Shown here: in pieces, positions 1 to 6,010 of the stretch | How positions within the stretch are numbered: the stretch's first letter is position 1 | How the letters are laid out: each line of letters starts with the position of its first letter | Program-made: the position numbers and the translations under genes | Notes under the pieces: model-generated | Told to the model about the DNA's origin: nothing | What the model saw: the letters and a program-made list of their open reading frames with translations, nothing else | Database searches by the model: none | Assembly (NCBI GenBank): GCA_002315475.1 | Contig: DCGI01000029.1 | Location: 1 to 13,326, forward strand | Direction of reading: 5' to 3' | DNA length: 13,326 nucleotides | Source: Christensenella sp. UBA1782 | Lineage (GTDB): Bacteria; Bacillota; Clostridia; Christensenellales; DTU072

Positions 1-157
1 TGTAGCGGACTGACATCGGTAACATTTGGTGAGAATAGTCAACTTACGAGTATCGGCGATTATACGTTCTATAATTGTAGCGGACTGATATCCGTAACTA
101 TCGGAAACAGTGTAACGAGTATCGGCCGTGGGGCGTTTGACGATTGTAGCGGACTGA
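1..157 (+). repeat. Intragenic LRR-coding tandem repeats
   Basis: The 13-base string TGTAGCGGACTGA, coding for CSGL, occurs at 1-13, 76-88 and 145-157. The periods are 75 and 69 bp, which is 25 and 23 codons. The nucleotide identity of the repeat starts suggests recent duplication or homogenisation of LRR units. The array continues to the left of the window. Confidence 0.8.
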
Positions 158-327
158 GTATAGTCTATTATAAAGGAACACCGATTGAGTGGGCACAAAT
201 TAGTATCTATAATGATAATTCTTATTTGACTAACGCCACACGTTATTATTATTCGGACAGTCAGCCGACGGACGGTGGCAACTATTGGCACTATGACACC
301 GACGGTATTACCATTTTAGAATGGTAA
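1..327 (+). CDS. BspA-like leucine-rich repeat surface protein, C-terminal fragment (5' end outside window)
   Basis: The frame is open from base 1 and ends at TAA 325-327, giving the last 108 residues of a longer protein. It shows LRR_5/BspA-type units of the form CSGLTSVTFG...LTSIGDYTFYN, recurring at 23-25 residue spacing. The tail contains YYKGTPIEWAQISI and then RYYYSDSQPTDGGNYWHYD before a terminal W. This ending is familiar from BspA-like LRR proteins of gut Clostridia. Such proteins are usually exported and thought to act in adhesion or surface display, but the signal peptide and any anchor lie outside the window. The stop is 33 bp before the SIR2-like gene, with no terminator evident between, so co-transcription is possible. 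A functional link to SIR2 is not implied. The family call is confident and the specific role unknown. Confidence 0.85.
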   Translation, partial: CSGLTSVTFGENSQLTSIGDYTFYNCSGLISVTIGNSVTSIGRGAFDDCSGLSIVYYKGTPIEWAQISIYNDNSYLTNATRYYYSDSQPTDGGNYWHYDTDGITILEW

Positions 328-360
328 ACTTGTAGAACGTTGCTTAAAAAGGAATAATTT

Positions 361-1281
361 ATGTTTCAAAATGATAATATAAACATCGTATTGGATGCTG
401 ATAAAATACCTACCATCTTGTTAGTAGGAAATGGTATCAGTCGAGCATATGGTGCTCCTTCTTGGGATGATTTGTTGAAAAAAATAACGGTTGATGAAAG
501 AATAGGAATTACGCAAGAGAGTTTGAACGGTGTACCAAATCCGCTCAAGGCGGTCATTCTTTCGGATGACCATTTGGATGCGAAAATGAAAGAGATAGCA
601 GAGTTTTTATTGTCCTACACGCCACCAGAAGAGGAACAAAAACATTGGGCATCTATTTCTTCGCTTCCGATTAAAAGCATACTGACTACAAATTATTCTT
701 ATGAAATAGAAAAATCATTGCATCCGGGTTTTAAGGTTACGGTCGGTAAAAGTTCGGCTTATAGAAAACGTACCGATTTTCAAGGAAATACTATAGAAAG
801 AAGAGAATTAGCAACTTATATGAAGCCTTTACCCGATTCCGTTCCCATATGGCATATTCATGGAGAGGCAGGGATTCCCGATTCCATGACAATCGGTCAT
901 TATTACTATGGAGATCTAATTTCCAAAGCACAACAAAGAATTAGTAAAATTATAAAAAAATACAATGCTTGCAAAAAAGCGAAAAAGGATTTTGTGTCTG
1001 AAACATGGGTTGACTTGTTTATGCTTTGTAATGTCCGTATCGTAGGATTAAGATTGGACTATTCTGAATTTGACTTATGGTGGTTATTGAACTGCAAAAA
1101 GAAGCATTTTCCCGAGACGAGAGTAGATTGGTATGATGTCGATATTGAGTCAAGCAAAAAACTAATGGCAAAAACCTATTATATAAATTGTCATAGTACG
1201 GAGCATCCTTCTTCACTTATAGACGAAAATGCGTGGTTTAGAGCATATTATTCATCTTTGCTTGCAAACTTGAAAGTCTAA
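361..1281 (+). CDS. SIR2-like domain protein, candidate NAD-dependent (anti-phage) effector
   Basis: A 306-aa protein with the layout of the prokaryotic SIR2-like (SIR2_2) family. The nucleotide-binding motif is LLVGNGISRAYG (residues 20-31). TTNYS (109-113) corresponds to the usual TTNYD. WHIHGEAG (164-171) carries the likely catalytic histidine, and a conserved GLRLDYSEFDLWWLL block lies at 229-243. Several SIR2 proteins (ThsA and the DSR proteins are known examples) degrade NAD+ during phage infection. This one has no obvious second domain, no membrane segment and no signal peptide, so it could be a stand-alone effector or need a partner. AGGA sits about 9 nt before ATG 361. It follows the LRR gene by 33 bp and shares the island with a serine recombinase. 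TTNYS in place of TTNYD is a variation at the NAD pocket. Domain call strong; a defence role is inference. Confidence 0.8.
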   Translation: MFQNDNINIVLDADKIPTILLVGNGISRAYGAPSWDDLLKKITVDERIGITQESLNGVPNPLKAVILSDDHLDAKMKEIAEFLLSYTPPEEEQKHWASISSLPIKSILTTNYSYEIEKSLHPGFKVTVGKSSAYRKRTDFQGNTIERRELATYMKPLPDSVPIWHIHGEAGIPDSMTIGHYYYGDLISKAQQRISKIIKKYNACKKAKKDFVSETWVDLFMLCNVRIVGLRLDYSEFDLWWLLNCKKKHFPETRVDWYDVDIESSKKLMAKTYYINCHSTEHPSSLIDENAWFRAYYSSLLANLKV

Positions 1282-1348
1282 ATAATAAAAATGAGCAAGA
1301 AGCTTTTTTGCGAGTATACAATTTCCAAAAAAAATTTCTCAAAAAACT

Positions 1349-1471
1349 CAAATGGTCCATTTGCGTGTGCTTGTATATAACAAGTGGCGAGCTATCACCC
1401 CACAAAATGTCGCTTCGCTCCCTTTTGCGGGGAACCCCGATTACGCTCCGCCATACAAGCACACGCAAATG
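1349..1471. repeat. Imperfect palindromic element with 19-bp terminal inverted repeats
   Basis: Arms CATTTGCGTGTGCTTGTAT (1358-1376) and its exact reverse complement (1453-1471) enclose about 75 bp. Two further inner pairings are nested in the same order: TGGCGAGC (1385-1392) with GCTCCGCCA (1445-1453), and CCCCACAAAA (1398-1407) with TTTTGCGGGG (1423-1432, one mismatch). The whole unit can therefore fold into one long interrupted hairpin. A small odd palindrome, AAATGG-T-CCATTT (1350-1362), abuts the left arm. No transposase-like reading frame is present. This layout fits a MITE/REP-like dispersed palindrome or a structured RNA; the family is not recognised. Confidence 0.65.
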
Positions 1472-1566
1472 CTGTATTTTACTCACTCAAAAATCAACAA
1501 ATAACTTCATTTTTACATAGATTCAAATTACATTTTTCAGAATCTTTTTTTCATGCCCCAAAACGG

Positions 1567-1604
1567 CAAATGGTCCATTTACGTGTGCTTGTATATAACA
1601 AGTG
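1567..1604. repeat. Second 38-bp copy of the left end of the palindromic element
   Basis: Positions 1567-1604 match 1349-1386 over 38 bases with a single G-to-A difference (1363 versus 1581). The copy keeps the AAATGG-T-CCATTT palindrome and CTTGT-N5-ACAAG. It stops where GTGGCG of the first copy becomes GTGAGG. The two copies lie 218 bp apart in direct orientation. A truncated element, a protein-binding or recombinase site, or a duplicated promoter segment are all possible. Confidence 0.7.
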
Positions 1605-1613
1605 AGGGTATTT

Positions 1614-1769
1614 ATGAAGGCAGATGAATCTTACGAAAACCAACTTCAAAAATCAATCAAAAAGGAGCGAAAAAGGTTGGTTATAAGGAAAGGAGCGTTG
1701 GCACTAAACCATTTGCCAATCGCCCCCTTTTTTCTTATCACGCAATCCTTTTTTCCGCTCGCCTTTTGA
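1614..1769 (+). CDS. Possible 51-aa hypothetical ORF
   Basis: ATG 1614 is preceded by GTGAGGG (1602-1608), a reasonable ribosome binding site at good spacing, and the frame runs to TGA 1767-1769. The product begins MKADESYENQLQKSIKKERKR, is basic and helical in its first half, and then turns hydrophobic (APFFLITQSFFPLAF). The second half lies across a terminator-like hairpin (1689-1733), so a full-length mRNA may be rare. It is either a short leader or membrane peptide, or a chance ORF on a small RNA. No family is recognised. Confidence 0.25.
   Translation: MKADESYENQLQKSIKKERKRLVIRKGALALNHLPIAPFFLITQSFFPLAF
1689..1733 (+). terminator. Rho-independent terminator-like hairpin
   Basis: AAAGGAGCGTTGGCA (1689-1703) pairs imperfectly with TGCCAATCGCCCCCTTT (1714-1730). 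The core is TTGGCA/TGCCAA plus GCG/CGC, and a T-run follows at 1728-1733. A separate upstream stem AACCAAC/GTTGGTT (1638-1644, 1676-1682) precedes it. The pair resembles the 3' half of a small structured RNA or an attenuator. Confidence 0.5.
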
Positions 1770-1793
1770 CAATGCTTTTTTTGAAAGTATCAT
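1766..1793 (+). promoter_or_regulatory. Sigma-70/SigA-type promoter for the recombinase module
   Basis: A perfect -35 TTGACA (1766-1771) and -10 TATCAT (1788-1793, 5 of 6 consensus) are separated by 16 nt. The predicted start is near 1800, giving a leader of about 180 nt before the 44-aa ORF at 1978. The -35 box begins one base before the stop of the possible 51-aa ORF and lies directly after the 1689-1733 terminator, as expected for the start of a new transcription unit. Confidence 0.6.
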
Positions 1794-1977
1794 GATGTAC
1801 TTTTCGCCGACAAAGAACAAAACTAAAAAATTTCAAGAATTTTTGTCTTGGGTGTCTAACAAACGGCGTTTTTCGTGGCTATATAGTGTAGGGGTTCTTA
1901 TTTTGTAAGAAATTCGGGATGAGACCATTAAGTTTGGCGGTTCGACATGGCTAATATATTATAGAGGGGGTGCAAAT

Positions 1978-2112
1978 ATGAGAAAGAGGGAAGGTATGTA
2001 TGTGGTAACGATCGGGAAGCCGAGTATTGACGAATTATCGGAAAAAGAAAAGAAAGTTTTCTATGTGCAGGTATTGGAAACGTTGCTTGCCAAAATCGGC
2101 AAGCGAGAATGA
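1978..2112 (+). CDS. Small conserved-looking protein (44 aa) upstream of the serine recombinase
   Basis: ATG 1978 follows GAGGGGG (1963-1969) at ideal spacing, and the frame ends at TGA 2110-2112. The product starts MRKREGMYVVTIGKPSIDEL and continues as a charged helix (SEKEKKVFYVQVLETLLAKI) with a basic end, GKRE. It has no membrane segment. The strong ribosome binding site and protein-like composition argue that it is a real gene. Its position suggests a small accessory, regulatory or directionality factor for the recombinase, but that is inference and no family is recognised. The last codons form a perfect hairpin, GCTTGCC-N6-GGCAAGC (2085-2104), which may matter for translation or transcript stability. 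If real, it is co-transcribed with the recombinase from the 1766-1793 promoter. Confidence 0.5.
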   Translation: MRKREGMYVVTIGKPSIDELSEKEKKVFYVQVLETLLAKIGKRE

Positions 2113-2303
2113 TTTGCCTTTCTCGGGGAAGGGTAAAACGGAAACGGTTTTCCGTCAAGGGTAAAGTACATTCTTGCGAACCCTTGACCGAAAAGGAAAA
2201 GACACGAAATGAAAATAACCTTTATCCGTTTCCGTTTTCTTTTCCTTCCGTCGTAAGGCAAAATATAAAATTATGGAAACACAAAACAGGAGGATTTATC
2301 ACA
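2113..2303 (+). promoter_or_regulatory. Structured 190-nt leader before the recombinase
   Basis: AAAACGGAAACGG (2135-2147) is exactly complementary to CCGTTTCCGTTTT (2226-2238). An inner purine tract AAGGAAAAG (about 2191-2200) can pair with CTTTTCCTT (2239-2247), directly after the second arm. The two pairings are interleaved rather than nested, so they would form a pseudoknot or compete. The AGGAGG at 2288-2293 lies downstream of both. An RNA switch controlling recombinase expression is possible but unproven. Confidence 0.35.
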
Positions 2304-3830
2304 GTGAAATCGGCAATTATCTACGCCCGTTATTCGAGCGAGAAACAAACGGAACAGTCCATAGAAGGACAACTTCGGGTATGTTATGAGTTTGCGAAGA
2401 AGAATGACTTAACCATCGTAGACGAATACATAGACCGAGCAACAACGGGAACGAACGACAATCGGTATGCGTTCCAAAAGATGCTTGCGGACAGCGACAA
2501 GGCAAAATGGGAAATCGTGTTGGTTTACGCCCTTGATCGGTTTGGCAGGAATTCTATTGAGGTTGCCATCAACAAACAGCGTTTGAAAAAGAACAACAAA
2601 ATTTTGATTTCGGCAACGCAGAAGACTTCTACCAACATTGACGGAACGCAAAACTTGGACGGCATCATTCTTGAAAACGTAATGATCGGCATTGCGGAAT
2701 ACTATTCGGCGGAGTTATCGCAAAAAGTAAAACGTGGTCAAAACGAGAGTCGGAGAAAAGGAAATTTCTGTGGAGGATTCGTCCTCTACGGCTACAAAAT
2801 TGTGGATAAAAAGCCCGTAATTGACGAGAACGAGTCAACAGTCGTGCGACTGATTTTCGAGCGATATAACGAAGGAAAAATCGTGCGAGAAATCTTGGAA
2901 GAACTTCAACAAATGGGACTTACTCGAAGAGGGAAACCGTTTTTAAAACATGTTGTTTATGCAATGTTGCAAAATGAAAAATATATAGGAATGTACCATT
3001 TTAACGGGGAATCCTTTCCCGACTATTTCCCTCCGATTATTCAAAAAGACTTATTCGAATCAATACAGGTAAGGCTACGGAAAAATCAATTGGGTTCGGC
3101 AAGTAAAGCAGTTGATTTTTTGTTGAAGGGAAAACTTTTTTGTGGCTTATGCGGACATAAAATGAACGGCGAAAGCGGAACTTCGCATACCGGCGCAATC
3201 AATTATTATTATAAATGTTCGGTAAAAAAGAAAAACACAAAAAACTGTCCTCAAAAAAGCATTAAAAAGGATTGGATTGAAAAAGCGGTATTTGATGCCA
3301 TAATGGAGAATATCAATACTCCCGTTATACGGAATGTAATGATAGAAAGAATTATGCAAGTTTATGAAATACAAAGAAAAGATGATTCTTTACTAAAAAC
3401 TCTTACGGAAGAACGAAGAAAAGTGCAGGTGTCGTTAGATAACCTTTTACAAGCCATAGAAGAAGGCATAACCACAAAAACGACAAAAGAAAGAATGGTA
3501 GAACTGGAAAATAGAATAGAAATTCTTGATCATAAGATTGCGAGCGAGAAACTAAAAGAAGAAGATGCCTTGTTAACGAGAGAAATGATTGAAGAGTATT
3601 TTGTGACGGCATTGGAATTCAATAAAAAACAATTATTTGATTTTCTATTAAAGAAAGTGGAAGTGTTTGAAAATAAAATCGTTATTTATTTTCGATACAG
3701 AACAAAGAACGACCCCGATGAGCCAGAAACGACTCCTCGGGGTTTTTACTTGCCGATAAAATCGACGATGTTTACTTCCGTCCCGCCAGTATACAAAAAG
3801 GACGGTTTTCAGACTGTCCTTTTTGTATAA
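2304..3830 (+). CDS. Large serine recombinase (resolvase, recombinase and zinc-ribbon domains)
   Basis: From GTG 2304 this is a 508-aa protein; AGGAGG (2288-2293) lies 10 nt upstream and fixes the start. The N-terminal resolvase domain has IIYARYSSEKQ (residues 5-15), with S11 the likely nucleophile and R9 beside it, and ALDRFGRN (76-83) with catalytic arginines. The central recombinase domain covers roughly 155-265. A zinc ribbon follows (C280, C283, C305, C315), then a coiled coil at about 365-425. The length and order match serine integrases/transposases of the TnpX/phiC31 type, which cut and join DNA at att sites. It lies at the right edge of the accessory island next to core genes, so it probably mobilises that island. 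The tail (about 465-508) does not look like a usual recombinase end and is encoded across two terminator-like hairpins, suggesting a lost stop codon or junction-derived tail. Confidence 0.93.
   Translation: MKSAIIYARYSSEKQTEQSIEGQLRVCYEFAKKNDLTIVDEYIDRATTGTNDNRYAFQKMLADSDKAKWEIVLVYALDRFGRNSIEVAINKQRLKKNNKILISATQKTSTNIDGTQNLDGIILENVMIGIAEYYSAELSQKVKRGQNESRRKGNFCGGFVLYGYKIVDKKPVIDENESTVVRLIFERYNEGKIVREILEELQQMGLTRRGKPFLKHVVYAMLQNEKYIGMYHFNGESFPDYFPPIIQKDLFESIQVRLRKNQLGSASKAVDFLLKGKLFCGLCGHKMNGESGTSHTGAINYYYKCSVKKKNTKNCPQKSIKKDWIEKAVFDAIMENINTPVIRNVMIERIMQVYEIQRKDDSLLKTLTEERRKVQVSLDNLLQAIEEGITTKTTKERMVELENRIEILDHKIASEKLKEEDALLTREMIEEYFVTALEFNKKQLFDFLLKKVEVFENKIVIYFRYRTKNDPDEPETTPRGFYLPIKSTMFTSVPPVYKKDGFQTVLFV
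3713..3747 (+). terminator. Terminator-like hairpin inside the 3' end of the recombinase ORF
   Basis: CCCCGATGAG (3713-3722) pairs with CTCCTCGGGG (3733-3742) with one mismatch, followed by TTTTT (3743-3747). It is a classical intrinsic terminator layout, but it lies in frame about 80 bp before the recombinase stop codon. Confidence 0.6.
3791..3828. terminator. Perfect 13-bp inverted repeat, bidirectional terminator, overlapping the recombinase stop
   Basis: ATACAAAAAGGAC (3791-3803) and GTCCTTTTTGTAT (3816-3828) are perfect inverted repeats around a 12-nt loop. The A-run and T-run flanks allow termination in either direction. It encodes the last residues of the recombinase (YKKDGFQTVLFV) and the first base of the TAA at 3828-3830. 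Confidence 0.6.
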
Positions 3831-3992
3831 TAACATATAAAAAAAGAGGGATTCGAACGGGCGGAAAAAAGGTTTTTGAAAAAAGGAGCTGCGGCGGATT
3901 TGAGATTATCGTAGCAATAATAAACGACTTATCGGAGATATAGTATGAAAGATTCTATAGAATAAATTTACAAAGAAGTTTTGTGCACGCTC

Positions 3993-4021
3993 TTGCGTTC
4001 ACGACGTTTTTTTTGTATACT
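3993..4021 (+). promoter_or_regulatory. Probable promoter of the metallophosphoesterase operon
   Basis: TTGCGT (3993-3998) and TATACT (4016-4021) have exactly 17 nt between them. The -10 matches 5 of 6 consensus bases and the -35 only 3. A start 6-7 nt downstream would fall on or beside ATG 4028, giving an mRNA with almost no leader. No Shine-Dalgarno sequence precedes that ATG. Confidence 0.45.
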
Positions 4022-4027
4022 ATTCTT

Positions 4028-5104
4028 ATGCAAATTTTTCTTTTTTGGACGTTATGGTTTTTACTTGCCGAAGGGATTCTTTTCGCTTGTTCGTTTTTCT
4101 TGCGAAAGAAACAGTGTAAATCTTTTGTTTATCTTCTTCTCGGCATCGGAAAAATTCTTCTCGGCATCGGTTGCGGCGTTATCGTTTTGGCAGGTCCCCT
4201 TTTCTTTCGTCCCGTTCAACCGTTGCTAACGGCTTTTTACGTTGCACTCTTTACCGACGGAATAGCCGACATGGTGTTTTTCGTCTTACCGAAACGCAAG
4301 ATTTCCAAAAAACTATTGTTGCGAAAAGGAATCGGACTTCTTCTCGGCTTTTCTTTTTTCGTCTACGGAACGATCAATATGCAAATCGTACAACCCCGTT
4401 ATATATCGGTGAAAAGCGATAAACTTGAACATAACTATACCTTTATTTTTGTATCCGATGTGCACGTAGGAAGTCCGCAATCGGAAAAGACCGTTACCGA
4501 ATACGTGCAAAAAATGCTTGCCGAAGAATCGGATTTCATCGTACTCGGCGGCGATATTACCGACGACTACACGACAAAAGAACAGATGATTTCTTTCTTC
4601 GCCCTCTTCAAAGACGTAAACAAACCCGTCTATTATATTTACGGTAACCACGATCGGCAAAACCACGCCGACTCGGCAAACGGCAGACAATACTCCGTAG
4701 AAGAATTACACGATACCCTTCTTTCCAACGGCATTATTATCCTGCAAGACGATTTTGTACGGTTTGCCGACGACCTCGTTCTGCTCGGTCGAGAAGATAA
4801 AAGCGAAACACAACGAAAATCGGAAACCGATCTTCTGTATCCCGACGAGGATGTTTTTTTACTTACCTTTGACCATCAACCCGACTTTTACAAAAAAAGC
4901 GACTTACAGGTGTCCGGTCATACCCATGCGGGACAGTTCTTCCCGTTGTGCTTCTTTGACGATCTCTTTATCGGCGACACCTACGGACTCTACGAAAAAG
5001 AAGAAAAACTCCTTTATGTCAGTAGCGGTTCCGCAGGGTGGAGGATTCCGTTCCGTTCCGATAAACATTGCGAATATGTCGTCATTACATTGTCCGTCAA
5101 TTAG
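4028..5104 (+). CDS. Membrane-anchored calcineurin-like metallophosphoesterase
   Basis: A 358-aa protein of the YkuE/YaeI-like group. The N-terminal 120 residues are hydrophobic with about four membrane segments (roughly 2-22, 33-60, 66-87 and 101-119). A cytoplasmic or surface phosphoesterase domain follows with all family metal motifs: SDVHVG (D144, H146), GGD (174-176), GNHD (206-209), H283 in TFDHQPD, and GHTHAGQ (297-303). YaeI/YkuE-type relatives are linked to lipid phosphoester hydrolysis, but the substrate here cannot be read. ATG 4028 was chosen over GTG 3983 because the 3983 start would put the promoter inside the gene and add a non-homologous-looking lead. The radical SAM gene follows 51 bp downstream with no terminator between, so they probably share a transcript ending at 6073-6097. 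Confidence 0.88.
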   Translation: MQIFLFWTLWFLLAEGILFACSFFLRKKQCKSFVYLLLGIGKILLGIGCGVIVLAGPLFFRPVQPLLTAFYVALFTDGIADMVFFVLPKRKISKKLLLRKGIGLLLGFSFFVYGTINMQIVQPRYISVKSDKLEHNYTFIFVSDVHVGSPQSEKTVTEYVQKMLAEESDFIVLGGDITDDYTTKEQMISFFALFKDVNKPVYYIYGNHDRQNHADSANGRQYSVEELHDTLLSNGIIILQDDFVRFADDLVLLGREDKSETQRKSETDLLYPDEDVFLLTFDHQPDFYKKSDLQVSGHTHAGQFFPLCFFDDLFIGDTYGLYEKEEKLLYVSSGSAGWRIPFRSDKHCEYVVITLSVN

Positions 5105-5155
5105 TAGCTATAGATACAAATAACAGATATTATTGGAAAAGATTGGAGATAAAAA

Positions 5156-6010
5156 ATGACGCAGTGTACATTATGTCCCGCTATGTGCGGCATTGACAGA
5201 ACGCAGTTTTTCGGAAGGTGCCATGCACTTCAAGAAATGAAAATTTGTCGCATCGCACCGCACCATTACGAAGAACCGGAAATCAGCGGCACTCGAGGGA
5301 GCGGAACGATATTTTTCAGCGGTTGTTCCCTAAATTGCGAGTTTTGCCAAAATCACGAAATCAGCAAAAAATACGTAGGAAAGAGCTTTACGCCTGCCAT
5401 GCTTGCCGAATCTTTTCGAGCATTGGAAGAACAAGGCGTCCATAATATCAATTTGGTTACGCCTACCCATTTTTCCGACCAAATCCGTTTGGCACTGGAT
5501 ATTTATCGTCCGTCCATCCCCGTCGTATATAACACTTCGGGATACGAGCGTCCCGAAATCATCGAAGAAATGAATCACTACGTCGATATTTATTTGACCG
5601 ATTTTAAGTATGCCTCCGACGAACTCGCATTCCGTTATTCCAAAGTCAAAAACTATTTTGAAAACTGCTTCCGCGCCACCCAAAAAATGGTAGAAGCCAA
5701 ACCTTTGCGATACGATGAAAACGGCATGATGACTTCGGGGGTAATCATTCGGCATCTCGTCTTACCTACGCAACTGCAAAACACCTTTTCCTTTATCGAC
5801 ATTTATAAAAAAAATTTCTATCCTGCCGCAAAACTCAGCGTCATGGCACAGTTTTTCCCGACCTATCAATCCACCATTCCGAGAACGTTAAAACCGTTGG
5901 AATACAAAATGGTCATAAATTACCTCTTAAAAAACGGCATTGACGACTGTAACGTGCAAGAACTTTCTTCGGCAGACGTTACCTTCGTTCCCCCGTTTAA
6001 CCTTTCTTAG
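5156..6010 (+). CDS. PflX-like radical SAM protein (pyruvate formate-lyase activase-related)
   Basis: The 284-aa protein carries the radical SAM cluster motif GCSLNCEFCQNHEIS, with C57, C61 and C64 binding a [4Fe-4S] cluster that cleaves S-adenosylmethionine. An extra cysteine-rich N-terminus (C4, C7, C11, C22, C31) starts CTLCPAMCG, and that combination marks the COG1313/PflX subgroup rather than true PflA. The length is usual for the family. TLKPLEYKMV and the end VPPFNLS lie in the C-terminal part. GGAGAT stands 7 nt before ATG 5156. No glycyl radical enzyme is adjacent, so its substrate is unknown. The gene follows the metallophosphoesterase in the same orientation. Its 3' end overlaps the 3' end of the opposing 87-aa ORF by 14 bp, and its probable terminator lies inside that ORF. 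Confidence 0.88.
   Translation: MTQCTLCPAMCGIDRTQFFGRCHALQEMKICRIAPHHYEEPEISGTRGSGTIFFSGCSLNCEFCQNHEISKKYVGKSFTPAMLAESFRALEEQGVHNINLVTPTHFSDQIRLALDIYRPSIPVVYNTSGYERPEIIEEMNHYVDIYLTDFKYASDELAFRYSKVKNYFENCFRATQKMVEAKPLRYDENGMMTSGVIIRHLVLPTQLQNTFSFIDIYKKNFYPAAKLSVMAQFFPTYQSTIPRTLKPLEYKMVINYLLKNGIDDCNVQELSSADVTFVPPFNLS

Larger units (their letters stand above)
1282..1977. other. Gene-poor region between the SIR2-like gene and the recombinase module
   Basis: This roughly 700-bp stretch has no convincing long gene. It holds the palindromic element (1349-1471), an AT-rich spacer with nothing recognisable (1472-1566), the partial element copy (1567-1604), a possible 51-aa ORF (1614-1769) whose span contains a terminator (1689-1733), a promoter (1766-1793) and an AT-rich leader to 1977. 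The leader contains a small hairpin TTCTTA-N5-TAAGAA at 1895-1911. A weaker promoter-like pair, TTGGCG (1934-1939) and TATTAT (1957-1962) with a 17-nt spacer, sits just before the 44-aa ORF, but its predicted start would fall on the ribosome binding site. Just after the SIR2 stop there is only a weak GCAAGAAG/TTTTTTGC fold. Confidence 0.6.

Noticed and set aside
1..157. Regularly spaced direct repeats resembling a CRISPR array
   Set aside because: The repeats are in frame, 69-75 bp apart, and code for LRR units.
2109..2303. ATG 2109 as recombinase start (adds 65 residues and gives a 4-bp ATGA overlap with the 44-aa ORF)
   Set aside because: The added residues do not look like a resolvase N-terminus, AGGAGG at 2288-2293 points to GTG 2304, and VKSAIIYARYSS is a normal family start.
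3838..3990. Short reading frames between the recombinase and the metallophosphoesterase (for example ATG 3943 after GGAG, 6 codons)
   Set aside because: Too short and without protein-like features; no support beyond a chance ribosome binding site.
3983..4027. GTG 3983 as metallophosphoesterase start
   Set aside because: It lacks a good ribosome binding site and would place the TTGCGT/TATACT promoter inside the gene; ATG 4028 starts exactly at the hydrophobic N-terminus.
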